Of a DNA stretch of 64,000 nucleotides, positions 27,217-35,550 are shown piece after piece (within the stretch, counting starts at the first letter, position 1; each line of letters starts with the position of its first letter). Under the pieces are notes generated by a model. It saw only the letters and a list, made by a program, of their open reading frames with translations, was not told the DNA's origin and did not search any database. Location: assembly GCF_030814995.1 (NCBI RefSeq), contig NZ_JAUSVX010000004.1:1-64000 (forward strand), written 5' to 3'. Source of the stretch: Labrys wisconsinensis (GTDB taxonomy: Bacteria > Pseudomonadota > Alphaproteobacteria > Rhizobiales > Labraceae). A program made the position numbers and the translations under genes.

Positions 27217-28007
27217 GGATCCATCCCCTCAAGCTCTTCCTGCTGCAGGCCCTGGTCGCCGTGGCCTTCCTCGTGGTCTGGCATGTCGGCTCGAAAGTGC
27301 CGATCGCCGGGAAATATCTGCTGCCGGAATTCTTCTTCTCCACGCCCCTCGACGTGCTCGGGCGCGTGGTGAAGCTGTTCGCCGGCGGCACGATCTGGAA
27401 GCATCTTTGGATCACCCTGGCCGAGACCATGCTCGCCTTCGTCATCGGCTCGGCCGGCGGCATCGCCGTCGGCTTCTGGTTCGCCCGCCAGCCCTTGGTC
27501 GCCGCGGTGTTCGACCCCTATGTCAAGATGGTCAACGCGCTGCCCCGCGTCGTGCTGGCGCCGATCTTCATGCTCTGGCTCGGCCTCGGCATCTGGTCGA
27601 AGGTGGCGCTGGGCGTGACGCTGGTGTTCTTCATCGTCTTCTTCAACGTCTACCAGGGTGTCAAGGAGGTGAGCCCGGTGGTGCTCGCCAATGCCCGGCT
27701 GATGGGCATGAACGAGCGGCAATTGTTCCGCAACGTCTACTGGCCCTCGGCGCTGTCCTGGATGTTCTCTTCGCTCCACACCTCGGTCGGCTTCGCGCTG
27801 GTCGGCGCGGTCGTGGGCGAATATCTCGGCTCGGCCGCCGGGCTCGGCTATCTCATCCACCAGGCCGAGGGCGTGTTCGACGTGACCGGCGTCTTCGCCG
27901 GCATGGTCGTGCTCTCGGCCTTCGTGCTGGTCATCGACTGGGTGGTGACCCGCATCGAGCACCGCCTCCTGGTCTGGCGCCCGCCCGCCGCCGGCGGCCA
28001 GGCCTGA
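27213..28007 (+). CDS. Nitrate/sulfonate-type ABC transporter permease
   Basis: A 264-residue SsuC/TauC-type inner-membrane protein with about six hydrophobic segments and the docking loop VLANARLMGMNERQLFRNV. The start is a GTG at 27213 whose bases overlap the TGA of the ATPase gene, which indicates translational coupling. It pairs with the downstream binding protein. The substrate is not readable from the sequence. Confidence 0.92.
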   Translation: MRIHPLKLFLLQALVAVAFLVVWHVGSKVPIAGKYLLPEFFFSTPLDVLGRVVKLFAGGTIWKHLWITLAETMLAFVIGSAGGIAVGFWFARQPLVAAVFDPYVKMVNALPRVVLAPIFMLWLGLGIWSKVALGVTLVFFIVFFNVYQGVKEVSPVVLANARLMGMNERQLFRNVYWPSALSWMFSSLHTSVGFALVGAVVGEYLGSAAGLGYLIHQAEGVFDVTGVFAGMVVLSAFVLVIDWVVTRIEHRLLVWRPPAAGGQA

Positions 28008-28041
28008 CCCCTTTCAACGATAGAACCTCGTGAGGAACGCC

Positions 28042-29055
28042 ATGAAGTTGCGCACCATCCTGACGGCCGCCGCCCTCGCGCTCGCCGGCTTCTCCCAGGC
28101 CACCGCCGCCGCGCTGGAGAAGACGTCGATCACGCTGGGCGTCGGCGGCAAGCCGCTGTTCTACTACCTGCCGCTGACCCTGGCCGAGCGGCTCGGCTAT
28201 TTCCAGGAGCAGGGGCTCACCGTCGAGATCAACGATTTCGGCGGCGGCGCCAAGGCGCTGCAGGCGCTGATCGGCGGCTCGGTCGACGCCGTCACCGGCG
28301 CCTACGAGCACACGATCCGCATGCAGGCCAAGCAGCAGGACATCCGCGCCGTCATCGAGCTCGGCCGCTATCCCGGCATCGTGCTGGCCGTGCGCAAGGA
28401 CAAGGCCGAGACGATCAGGTCGGCCGCCGACCTCAAGGGCGCCACGATCGGCGTCACCGCGCCGGGCTCCTCGACCCATATCTTCGTGCAGTACCTGATG
28501 GCCAAGGCCGGGCTCGGCACCGACGACGCTTCCTTCATCGGGGTCGGCGGCGGTCCGTCGGCCGTCGCGGCCATCCAGCAGGGCCAGGTCGACGCCATCG
28601 CCCATCTCGACCCCGTCATCTCCAAGCTCGAGGCGCTCGACGCCATCAAGGTCCTGGTCGACACCCGCACCGCCGAGGGCACCAAGGCGGTGTTCGGTGG
28701 CACCAACCCCGCGGCGGTGCTGTACCTGAAGAAGGACTTCATCGACGCCAATCCGAACACGGTGCAGGCGCTGGTCAACGCCTTCGCCAAGACGCTGCGA
28801 TGGCTGGAGAAGGCGACGCCTGAGCAGGTTGCCGCCGCCGTGCCGGAAGAATACTGGCTCGGCGACAAGGACCTCTACATCAAGGCGTTCGTGGCGACGC
28901 GCCCGATCTACTCGGTGGACGGCGACATCGATCCGGCCAGCATGAAGAGCACGCTGGACCTGCTCACCGTCACCGATCCTTCCTTCGATGCCAAGGCCAT
29001 CGACCTCGGCAAGACCTTCGACGGCAGCTTCCTGAAGAAGGTGCCGGCGCAATGA
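28042..29055 (+). CDS. Nitrate/sulfonate-type ABC transporter substrate-binding protein
   Basis: A 337-residue exported protein with a clear signal peptide (about residues 1-24, MKLRTILTAAALALAGFSQA) and the SsuA/TauA-type mature fold (KPLFYYLPLTLAERLGYFQEQG, then the PGSSTH segment in the ligand cleft). The ATG at 28042 follows GAGGA. It ends the second importer operon. Its sequence is clearly different from the binding protein at 23833, so the two importers probably take different solutes. Confidence 0.92.
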   Translation: MKLRTILTAAALALAGFSQATAAALEKTSITLGVGGKPLFYYLPLTLAERLGYFQEQGLTVEINDFGGGAKALQALIGGSVDAVTGAYEHTIRMQAKQQDIRAVIELGRYPGIVLAVRKDKAETIRSAADLKGATIGVTAPGSSTHIFVQYLMAKAGLGTDDASFIGVGGGPSAVAAIQQGQVDAIAHLDPVISKLEALDAIKVLVDTRTAEGTKAVFGGTNPAAVLYLKKDFIDANPNTVQALVNAFAKTLRWLEKATPEQVAAAVPEEYWLGDKDLYIKAFVATRPIYSVDGDIDPASMKSTLDLLTVTDPSFDAKAIDLGKTFDGSFLKKVPAQ

Positions 29056-29079
29056 GGCCTGCGCGGCGGCCGCGCCGGG

Positions 29080-29595
29080 TCAGCGGCTCGCCGCCGCGGG
29101 CCGGCGCCCCGCCAGGATGGTGCCGAGCGTGACCGGGCGGTAGTCCCAGGCATCGACGCCGACATCGTGCTGCCGCGGCATCGGCTTCAGCCGGCCGTGG
29201 CTGTGACCGTGGAGGTCGATCCGGCCTCGCCCCATGCCGTTCCAGGTGCGGAAGGGGTAGTGGCAGAGCACGAGCTCGGTGTCCTCGACGTTGATTTCCG
29301 CATAGTGCGACACGCTCGCCCAGCCCGACGCCTCGCGCGTCGCCGGGGGATCGTTGTTGCCGATGATCAGGTGCTTGGTGCCGTTCAACCACGTCAGCAG
29401 GTCGCTGGCCCGCTCCGGGGGGCGCCCGAGGGCGAAGTCGCCGAGGTGCCAGACTGTGTCGTCGGGCGCGACGGTCTCGTTCCAGCGCGCTACCAGGGCC
29501 TCGTCGTGCTCGCGCACCGAGGGGAAGGGGCGGCGGTCGAGGCGCAGCCCGCGAGAATCGCCGAAATGCGTGTCGCTGATGAAGTAGATGGGCAC
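29080..29595 (-). CDS. Small metallophosphoesterase
   Basis: A 171-residue calcineurin-type phosphoesterase. Metal-binding motifs in order are ISDTHFGD near the N-terminus, HLGDFALG, GNND (family usually GNHD/E), CHYPF and LHGHSHG. The His-to-Asn change in the third motif also occurs in some compact members; I cannot judge its effect. The start is the GTG at 29595 because the ISDTHFGD strand must be at the N-terminus. It is convergent with the importer operon. The substrate could be a phosphodiester or nucleotide and is unknown. Confidence 0.85.
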   Translation of the reverse strand: MPIYFISDTHFGDSRGLRLDRRPFPSVREHDEALVARWNETVAPDDTVWHLGDFALGRPPERASDLLTWLNGTKHLIIGNNDPPATREASGWASVSHYAEINVEDTELVLCHYPFRTWNGMGRGRIDLHGHSHGRLKPMPRQHDVGVDAWDYRPVTLGTILAGRRPAAASR

Positions 29596-29789
29596 GTCGG
29601 GCTCCTCCGGATCTGCACGGTGGCGTCGCGCCTGCCGAAGCCCGAACGCGCCTTCCGCCAAGCCACCGCTCGGCACGGGCGGCGCACTCCCGGCAATGGA
29701 GCGCTATCCAGACTTGAATCGCAGCATCGGGTAAGCGGCATCAGGGCAATGGGAATCCCGCCGCCGCGGCCGCCATCGCGCTTCACGCG

Positions 29790-31451
29790 TCACTTGATCT
29801 TCATCCGGCCGAAAGGGACGTCGATCCCCGGCCCTTCGCACGCTCCGCCGACCTCGACGGCGTAGATGCCCTGCGACTCCGGATCCACCCGGAGGCCGTC
29901 GAGCTTGAACGTGAAGAACAGGCGGTCGTTCTCTCGGCAGGGATATCCGCGGGGCACGCGCACGACCAGGGCGTAGTCGCCGCGGGTGGGCCGGTCGGAG
30001 ACCTTCTGGCTGACGACCAGGTCTCCGGCGCTGCCCTCCAGCGGTTTGGCGATGATGGTCAGGGCCGCGGCGGACGCGGCGAGGCGCCCCTCGATGACGA
30101 ACTGGGACGACGAGGCCACCGGCTTGCGCTGCGCGCTCACCCAGACGGTGCCGTCCTTGGCAACGCTGGTGGATGCCGATGGCGGATCGAGCGAAGCCGA
30201 TGGCGGCACGACCTGAGGCTGCCGAACGGGCGGAACCGGAGGCGGCGCCTGCTTGGGCGGCTGGGCAGGCGCGGGTGGGAGCTGGGCAGGCGCGGGTGGG
30301 AGCTGGGCAGGCGCGGGTGGGAGCTGGGCAGGCGCGGGTGGCCGCGGCTTCGGTTGCGCGATCGGCGCAGGCGGTGGCGCCTTGGGCGGTTGCACGGGCG
30401 GCGCGGGGGGCGGGGTCTCCGGCGGCTTGGCCGGCGGCAGCGCGAGAGCGAGGGTGGCGTTGGCGGCAGAGGGGCCGAACACCTGGGTGAGCCGCGCCTG
30501 GAGCTTCGACGGGGCTTCGGCGGATCCGACGGGCAGGCAAGTGCGGGAGTCGCGGACGGGACGTTCGCCGCCGGCGATCGTGCCCGGCCCGCACAGGCCC
30601 GTCCGGCTGGCGGGAGGAATGGAGATGGGATCGCCGGCCTCGATGCAGCCGGCGCCGTCGCGGTAGACCACCATGCCCGCCGCCGTCGGATCCGGACCGC
30701 CCAACGTCAGGGCGACGGCCCGTTCGACCGCCGGAGCCAGAAGATGGTCGCCCGGCTGGACCAGGACGAGGGCCATCTGCCGCTGCGCCGGGCCGAGGCG
30801 GAATCGCTGCAGGCGCTCGGCGATCGCGGCGCTGTCGGCCGGCGGGACGAAGCAGGCGTCGGCGAAGGCGAAATCGCCCAAGGACTGGCGGGTCTCGGAC
30901 GGCCGGCGGAAATACACCTCGTCCGCCACGATATGGACCACGACCGTCAGCTTGCCGGCGGAGAAGGTGCCTTTGCGCTTGCTCTCCCGGTCGACGCGGT
31001 CGATCTGGCGGTCGACGGCCTTGGCCGCCTCCGCTTGCGCTTCGCCCAGATCCAGGCCGGGATATTGGCTGTTGGGAGCGCCGGCACGCAGAAGCTGGCG
31101 ACTGAGATAGCTGGCGATGCGTTCGGCCTGATCGCCTCGATCGTGATCGAGCTCCAAGGTCAGCGGCACGGTGCTGCCGGCGCCGTTCAGCAGGATGATG
31201 ACGCCGTCCTGCGCCGCGACGCCCGGTGCGGCACCCCATCGGCGCCAGCCGTCGGCGACATAGGCCTGGACCGCCGCGCGCTGGCGGGCCAGGGCATTCA
31301 TCTCGATCACGTAGACATGGAAGGTGTGGGTCGCGAAGTCCTGCGCGCAGGCGCAACCGGCCGCCATGACGCCCATCAGGGCCGCCAGGAGGAGCAGGCC
31401 TCGCCGCGGGAGCCGGGACATCGAAAGGTGCACTGCGCCCATCAAGGACAT
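29790..31451 (-). CDS. Exported proline-rich protein of unknown function
   Basis: A 553-residue protein I do not recognise. A hydrophobic export signal at about residues 11-36 ends near AAGCACAQ (possible lipobox, weak). An N-terminal domain of about 300 residues follows, then a Pro/Ala-rich linker with a 7-residue PAPAQLP-type repeat (21-bp DNA repeat at 30261-30341) and a C-terminal domain of about 120 residues. The linker resembles those that span periplasm or envelope layers. Its start overlaps the TAXI gene stop by 10 bases, so the two are coupled. It may connect envelope and partner proteins of the neighbouring system (inference). Confidence 0.7.
   Translation of the reverse strand: MSLMGAVHLSMSRLPRRGLLLLAALMGVMAAGCACAQDFATHTFHVYVIEMNALARQRAAVQAYVADGWRRWGAAPGVAAQDGVIILLNGAGSTVPLTLELDHDRGDQAERIASYLSRQLLRAGAPNSQYPGLDLGEAQAEAAKAVDRQIDRVDRESKRKGTFSAGKLTVVVHIVADEVYFRRPSETRQSLGDFAFADACFVPPADSAAIAERLQRFRLGPAQRQMALVLVQPGDHLLAPAVERAVALTLGGPDPTAAGMVVYRDGAGCIEAGDPISIPPASRTGLCGPGTIAGGERPVRDSRTCLPVGSAEAPSKLQARLTQVFGPSAANATLALALPPAKPPETPPPAPPVQPPKAPPPAPIAQPKPRPPAPAQLPPAPAQLPPAPAQLPPAPAQPPKQAPPPVPPVRQPQVVPPSASLDPPSASTSVAKDGTVWVSAQRKPVASSSQFVIEGRLAASAAALTIIAKPLEGSAGDLVVSQKVSDRPTRGDYALVVRVPRGYPCRENDRLFFTFKLDGLRVDPESQGIYAVEVGGACEGPGIDVPFGRMKIK
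30261..30341. repeat. 21-base in-frame tandem repeat
   Basis: Four head-to-tail units of 21 bases (the last 18 bases long), nearly identical, encode a 7-residue repeat in the proline-rich linker of the exported protein. Near-identity of the units suggests recent slippage and likely length variation between strains. Confidence 0.9.
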
Positions 31452-32698
31452 TCACGCTGCCTGAAGGCCATGAATTCCGTCAGGAATTGCGGCGACTGCG
31501 GCGCAAGCGGCGGGTTTGCGGTCCTGGCCCTGTCGGCCCATTCCGCGGCCAGGGCGTCGTTCGAGCTGCAGAAGGAAGGGCGCGCCGCGGCGCAATCGAT
31601 CCGCGTGGGAGCGCCGGGATGGGCGTCCAGCCATGCTTGGGCGGCCTTGTGCCGCGCCCACCCCTTGACCGGCAAAGCCAGATCGATGCCGCACCAATTG
31701 GAGCTGAAGCCGCCGCCGGCGCGACCGACGCCGCTGCGAGGGTCCGGCGCCTGCTGAAAGAAGCGCTCGATGAAGGTTCGGCCGGCATCGGCGCGGGGGC
31801 CGCTGGGGAATTCATAGGCCACCAGCACGGAGGGCACGCCGAGAGTATCGACGGCGCCGCCGGCCTCGATCAGCTGGGGATAGTCGCGGCTGGTCAGCTG
31901 GGCGGCCTCATAGGGCTGCTCGGCCAGCACATCGATCGCCGGTGCCGCGCCGCAGCCGTCCTTGAGCACCGTCGCAGGAATCGTCAGCCATTCCAGGCCT
32001 TCGGCGAAGCGCCGGGCCGTGCGGTCGTTGGCGAACACCGGCGCGCCGCGGCCGACGACGAAGATGACCGCCGCGACCTTGCCCGTCTCCAGCTGGTCGA
32101 GTCCCTCCTGCGTGGAGGTGCTGTCGTCGATCACGACGCCGAGCCCCAGCGCGCGGTTGAACAGGTTGACGACCGTCAGGGCGGAGCCCGATCGGATGCC
32201 CCCGGCATTCACGCGCTCGCCCTTCAGGGCACAGATCGTGCCCCCGGCCCTGGCTGCGATGTCCCGGCGCGCGATCACGTGCACATATTCGGTATGCAGG
32301 CGGCTGACGTAGCGCAGCCTCTGCCGGAACTCCTCGAAGCGCGGCTCGGCGCCATAGGCCTGCACCACGTCGCCCTGGATGATGGCGAAATCGACACCCG
32401 GCCGATTGCGCAGATCGTCGAGATTGTTGACGCCGCCTGTGCCCAGGTTGGCCGCGACACGCAGCGAGCCGCCGTCGCGGTCGTCGAGCAGGCGCATCAG
32501 GTCATAGCCGATCTGGGCGTAGACGCCGCCCGTGGCGCCGGACACCAGGCCGACCATGTTCGCGCGGATCCGGTTCACTTCCTCGCGCGTGCGTTCCACG
32601 TTGGGCAACGGCAGCACCGAGCCCTGGCCGGCGGCGCGACCGGTCGCTGGCAGCAGGCCGACGAGGCATCCCAGAACGACAGCCGCCGCGACCCGCAT
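31442..32698 (-). CDS. TAXI-type TRAP solute-binding protein, orphan
   Basis: A 418-residue exported protein with a signal peptide (about residues 1-25) and the TAXI-family fold: VGLVSGATGGVYAQIGYDL near the mature N-terminus, ANLGTGGVNNLDDL and FAIIQGDVV. TAXI proteins normally feed a fused DctQM membrane protein. No such transporter gene is in this window. The ATG at 32698 has GGAGG ahead of it and replaces an earlier GTG at 32710. It is coupled to the proline-rich protein gene and follows the vWA gene. It may sense a periplasmic ligand for that system rather than import it (inference). Confidence 0.85.
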   Translation of the reverse strand: MRVAAAVVLGCLVGLLPATGRAAGQGSVLPLPNVERTREEVNRIRANMVGLVSGATGGVYAQIGYDLMRLLDDRDGGSLRVAANLGTGGVNNLDDLRNRPGVDFAIIQGDVVQAYGAEPRFEEFRQRLRYVSRLHTEYVHVIARRDIAARAGGTICALKGERVNAGGIRSGSALTVVNLFNRALGLGVVIDDSTSTQEGLDQLETGKVAAVIFVVGRGAPVFANDRTARRFAEGLEWLTIPATVLKDGCGAAPAIDVLAEQPYEAAQLTSRDYPQLIEAGGAVDTLGVPSVLVAYEFPSGPRADAGRTFIERFFQQAPDPRSGVGRAGGGFSSNWCGIDLALPVKGWARHKAAQAWLDAHPGAPTRIDCAAARPSFCSSNDALAAEWADRARTANPPLAPQSPQFLTEFMAFRQRECP

Positions 32699-32760
32699 GT
32701 CCGCCTCCACAGACGCACGACAAAAACACGATCATGCGCCCACACAATCCGCAATCGTGC

Positions 32761-32785
32761 AAAAAGGCCCGCCGCTTCCGGAGCC
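32761..32785 (-). terminator. Possible intrinsic terminator after the vWA gene
   Basis: On the minus strand, just past the vWA stop (32794), a G/C-rich stem with a GAAG loop (imperfect, GGCTC...GGGCC) is followed by five T residues. It lies in the 95-base gap between the vWA and TAXI genes, the only real gap in the 44564-29790 run. It could separate a four-gene unit from the last two genes or attenuate expression between them. The stem is imperfect, so confidence is limited. Confidence 0.4.
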
Positions 32786-32793
32786 TCGCACCG

Positions 32794-35550
32794 TCAAGTC
32801 TTTCGCAGCTCGGCCCAGCGATATTGCAGATGGTCGCTGAACCGGTCCCGCCAATAGATCGGCAAGCTCTCACGCTGCGGGTCTTCTTTCAACAAGGCGG
32901 CGATCGTTCGTGCTTCGTTTTCGATCTTCACGCTGCCGGAACTGTCCTGCAGGAAGATCGTGGCACCGCCGCGCCGCGCTTCGAGCGACAGGCCGAGAAC
33001 CGAAGCGCGGGCATTGCAGATACGCCAGACCAGGCTGCCGAACACGGTGCGCCAATTGCCGCGGCCGTCCCAGGCGCGCAGCTCCGTGTGGCTCTCGATA
33101 TCGGCGCCGCGGGGGACATAGGTGACGGTCGAACCGGGCGGGAATCGGGCCGCCCGCAGGAATGTCGCCACGGCCCCGATCAGCCAGATCACCGCGAGCA
33201 GGCCGGCCAGGATGCTGCCGCAGCTCCAGCCGATCTCGGTCCAGCTCGGCGCGACGCGCAGCGGCGCGGTCACGGTCTTCCCGCCCGGACCGGCCAGCGT
33301 CACGTCGATCTGGCCGCCCGCCAGGAGCAGGGCGCAGGCGCACCAGCGGCTCTTGGCCGTGACGGTGATCACGTCCGCATCGGAGACGGTCTCGTCCGGC
33401 GTGCCGGCCCGCCCGGCGTCCCGCTCCAGGCCCGGCACGAGGTCGACGAACCAGCTGATGGGCGCGACGGCGAAATCGCCGAGCCGCAACGTATCGACGC
33501 TGCTCTTGGCGCGGAAGCGAAAGCGGCCGTCACCCCTGGCGAGGGCCGCGGCATCCAGCGTCAGGGGGCCCGCCGTCGCGTCGAGGGGCGGGGCTCCGGC
33601 TCCGTCCGCCCCGATGCTCTTGCCGAGATAGTCGAGCGTGACTTGCGGCACGATCACCCGGACGCTGCCCTCCACCGCGGAGCTTCCCTCGAAGGGCGGC
33701 ACGGCGGAGAGGGCGATGCGGAAGGGCCGCTCATAGGTCTGCGCCTCGTCGGGACGATCGAGGTCGCGGACGATGGAGACCGTTGCCTGCCCCTTGGCAT
33801 CCATCGGAACGGCATCCTCCGGCCCGATGACGCGGCCGGCGGCATCGCGCAGCGTCAGCCAGGGCGGCGCCGCCTGCAGCGCCATGCGGACCGGCGCCGG
33901 CGGGCCGATGCGCTGGGTCAGCGTGAGCGTTCCGACGGTCTCGACGGACGTGCCGCGCCGCAGCGTCGTGGCCAATTGCCCGGCCGCGCAGGCGGGGCAT
34001 CCGGTGGCGGTCAGCCGCACCTCGTAAACGGCGCGATTGTCGACCACCCGGAAGCGGAGCCGCTGCGCCTCCTTGCGCACGAAGCCGGCCAGGCTGAAGC
34101 TGCCGCCGACCTCGAAGGTGCCGGTCGACCCGGTGGGCGCCTGCGCGACGAAGCGCTTGTTCGGGCCATCCGCGGCGAGCGCCAGATCGGTCGAGGACCC
34201 GGGCGCGACGAGGAAGGCCTTGGCGGTCGCGCCGGTGAGGGCGGTGGCGTCGACCGGCACGTCCCCGCCCGGCCCGGAATCGATCAGCCTTGCGGTTACG
34301 TAGAGGCTCTGTCCCTTGGCGACCTCGGCGATGCCGTCCGCGGCCTGCCGGACAGCGGCGCCGCGCTCGTCCACCAGCCCGAGCTCGAACCGTGCCAGGC
34401 TGTCGAACAGGAACAGCCGATCGGCGGAGATCGGCCGGTCGAACTCGACGGCGATATGCCCGGGCGGGAGGGCCTGGGCGAAACGATACTGGATTGTCGC
34501 CGCCTCCTGCTTCTGGCCGCCCCAGCCCGGATTCCTGTCGGCTTCGGCCATGGCGCTGCGGAAGCGCGCCACCGGCGGCTCGGCGAAGCTGCCGGGCTTG
34601 ACGGTGGCCAGCCCTGCCTGCGAATCCGCCACGGTGATGCCGACGAAGCGCGACAGCGAGATCGGCGAATCGATCAGCAGCCGGGCCCCGTCGACGGTGA
34701 CCGTTCCGCCCGCACCCGTGCGCTCCGTCGTGTTGATGCGTGCGATGATGTCGAACATCGCGGTCATCAGATCGTCCGAGTTCTGGACGACGAAGGTACC
34801 GTCGGTGGGGCTGCCGTTGAAGGACCGCGCCAGGGCTTCGCGGACGCCCTGCGCCTCGACGACCCGCTCGAGCGGCAGATCCTGGCCGCCGACCCGCTCC
34901 GTGGCGCCCGGCGGGGCGATCAGCACGTAATTGAAGCGCAGCGTTCCCTTCAGCCGGGCCTTGTAGGCGGCGTAGTCCTGCGCCAGCGCGGCCGGCACGG
35001 GCAACGGGCCGTTGAACGCGCCGTCGGTCAGGATCAGGAAATAGGCCTCGTCGCCGGGTTCCGTCGCCTCGACCAGAGCATCGAGCATGATCTCGATCGG
35101 CCCGTAGGGCGTGTCGCTGCTGGGCTTGGACCATTCGGTCCGGATGGTGTCGATCACCGACTGCGTCGTCGTCGCGCCGATGGCCTCGGTCCGGGGCATG
35201 TCGGGCACGCCCAGGGCCCTCAGCGCCGCCACGCTGGCCGGAGATACGCCCGGGGCGAGCGCCGCGGCGACGTCCGCCCGCTTCTGCGCCTTGTCGAACG
35301 TGCTCAGGCGGATGCTGAACAGGCGATCGCGGCTGCCGGCGACATCGAGCGAGGAGGCCAGCAGCTGGGCTGCGAAAGCCGGCAGGTTGGACCGGCCGGC
35401 CATGCTGCCGGAATCGTCGTAGACGATGCCGACCACGCGCTTGCCCGCCGCCGCGGCACCGCCGGCGGCAACGAGGAGGAGCCCGACGGCGCAGACGAGG
35501 TGGCGCAGCCATCGGCCGAAGATGCCGGGTCGGCGGTCAGCGCGAGCCAT
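32794..35550 (-). CDS. Secreted vWA-domain protein with C-terminal membrane anchor
   Basis: A 918-residue protein with a signal peptide (about 1-36) and a vWA domain whose metal-dependent adhesion site begins DDSGS at 45-49. Several beta-rich segments with paired cysteines (CPAC) follow, then one membrane segment near 776-798 and a cytoplasmic tail of about 120 residues. Thus the vWA part lies in the periplasm. vWA domains mediate metal-dependent protein contacts. The start at 35550 overlaps the end of the four-TM gene by 14 bases. It is the fourth gene after the tubulin-like GTPase and probably forms an envelope complex with its neighbours (inference). Confidence 0.85.
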   Translation of the reverse strand: MARADRRPGIFGRWLRHLVCAVGLLLVAAGGAAAAGKRVVGIVYDDSGSMAGRSNLPAFAAQLLASSLDVAGSRDRLFSIRLSTFDKAQKRADVAAALAPGVSPASVAALRALGVPDMPRTEAIGATTTQSVIDTIRTEWSKPSSDTPYGPIEIMLDALVEATEPGDEAYFLILTDGAFNGPLPVPAALAQDYAAYKARLKGTLRFNYVLIAPPGATERVGGQDLPLERVVEAQGVREALARSFNGSPTDGTFVVQNSDDLMTAMFDIIARINTTERTGAGGTVTVDGARLLIDSPISLSRFVGITVADSQAGLATVKPGSFAEPPVARFRSAMAEADRNPGWGGQKQEAATIQYRFAQALPPGHIAVEFDRPISADRLFLFDSLARFELGLVDERGAAVRQAADGIAEVAKGQSLYVTARLIDSGPGGDVPVDATALTGATAKAFLVAPGSSTDLALAADGPNKRFVAQAPTGSTGTFEVGGSFSLAGFVRKEAQRLRFRVVDNRAVYEVRLTATGCPACAAGQLATTLRRGTSVETVGTLTLTQRIGPPAPVRMALQAAPPWLTLRDAAGRVIGPEDAVPMDAKGQATVSIVRDLDRPDEAQTYERPFRIALSAVPPFEGSSAVEGSVRVIVPQVTLDYLGKSIGADGAGAPPLDATAGPLTLDAAALARGDGRFRFRAKSSVDTLRLGDFAVAPISWFVDLVPGLERDAGRAGTPDETVSDADVITVTAKSRWCACALLLAGGQIDVTLAGPGGKTVTAPLRVAPSWTEIGWSCGSILAGLLAVIWLIGAVATFLRAARFPPGSTVTYVPRGADIESHTELRAWDGRGNWRTVFGSLVWRICNARASVLGLSLEARRGGATIFLQDSSGSVKIENEARTIAALLKEDPQRESLPIYWRDRFSDHLQYRWAELRKT

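Noticed and set aside
29056-29079. Bidirectional terminator between the importer and metallophosphoesterase genes
   Set aside because: The perfect GCGCGGC/GCCGCGC repeat at 29061-29075 has only one base between its arms and no U-run on either side.
30261-30341. CRISPR-like array
   Set aside because: The units are 21 bases without spacers and are in frame within a coding region, so they are a coding tandem repeat.
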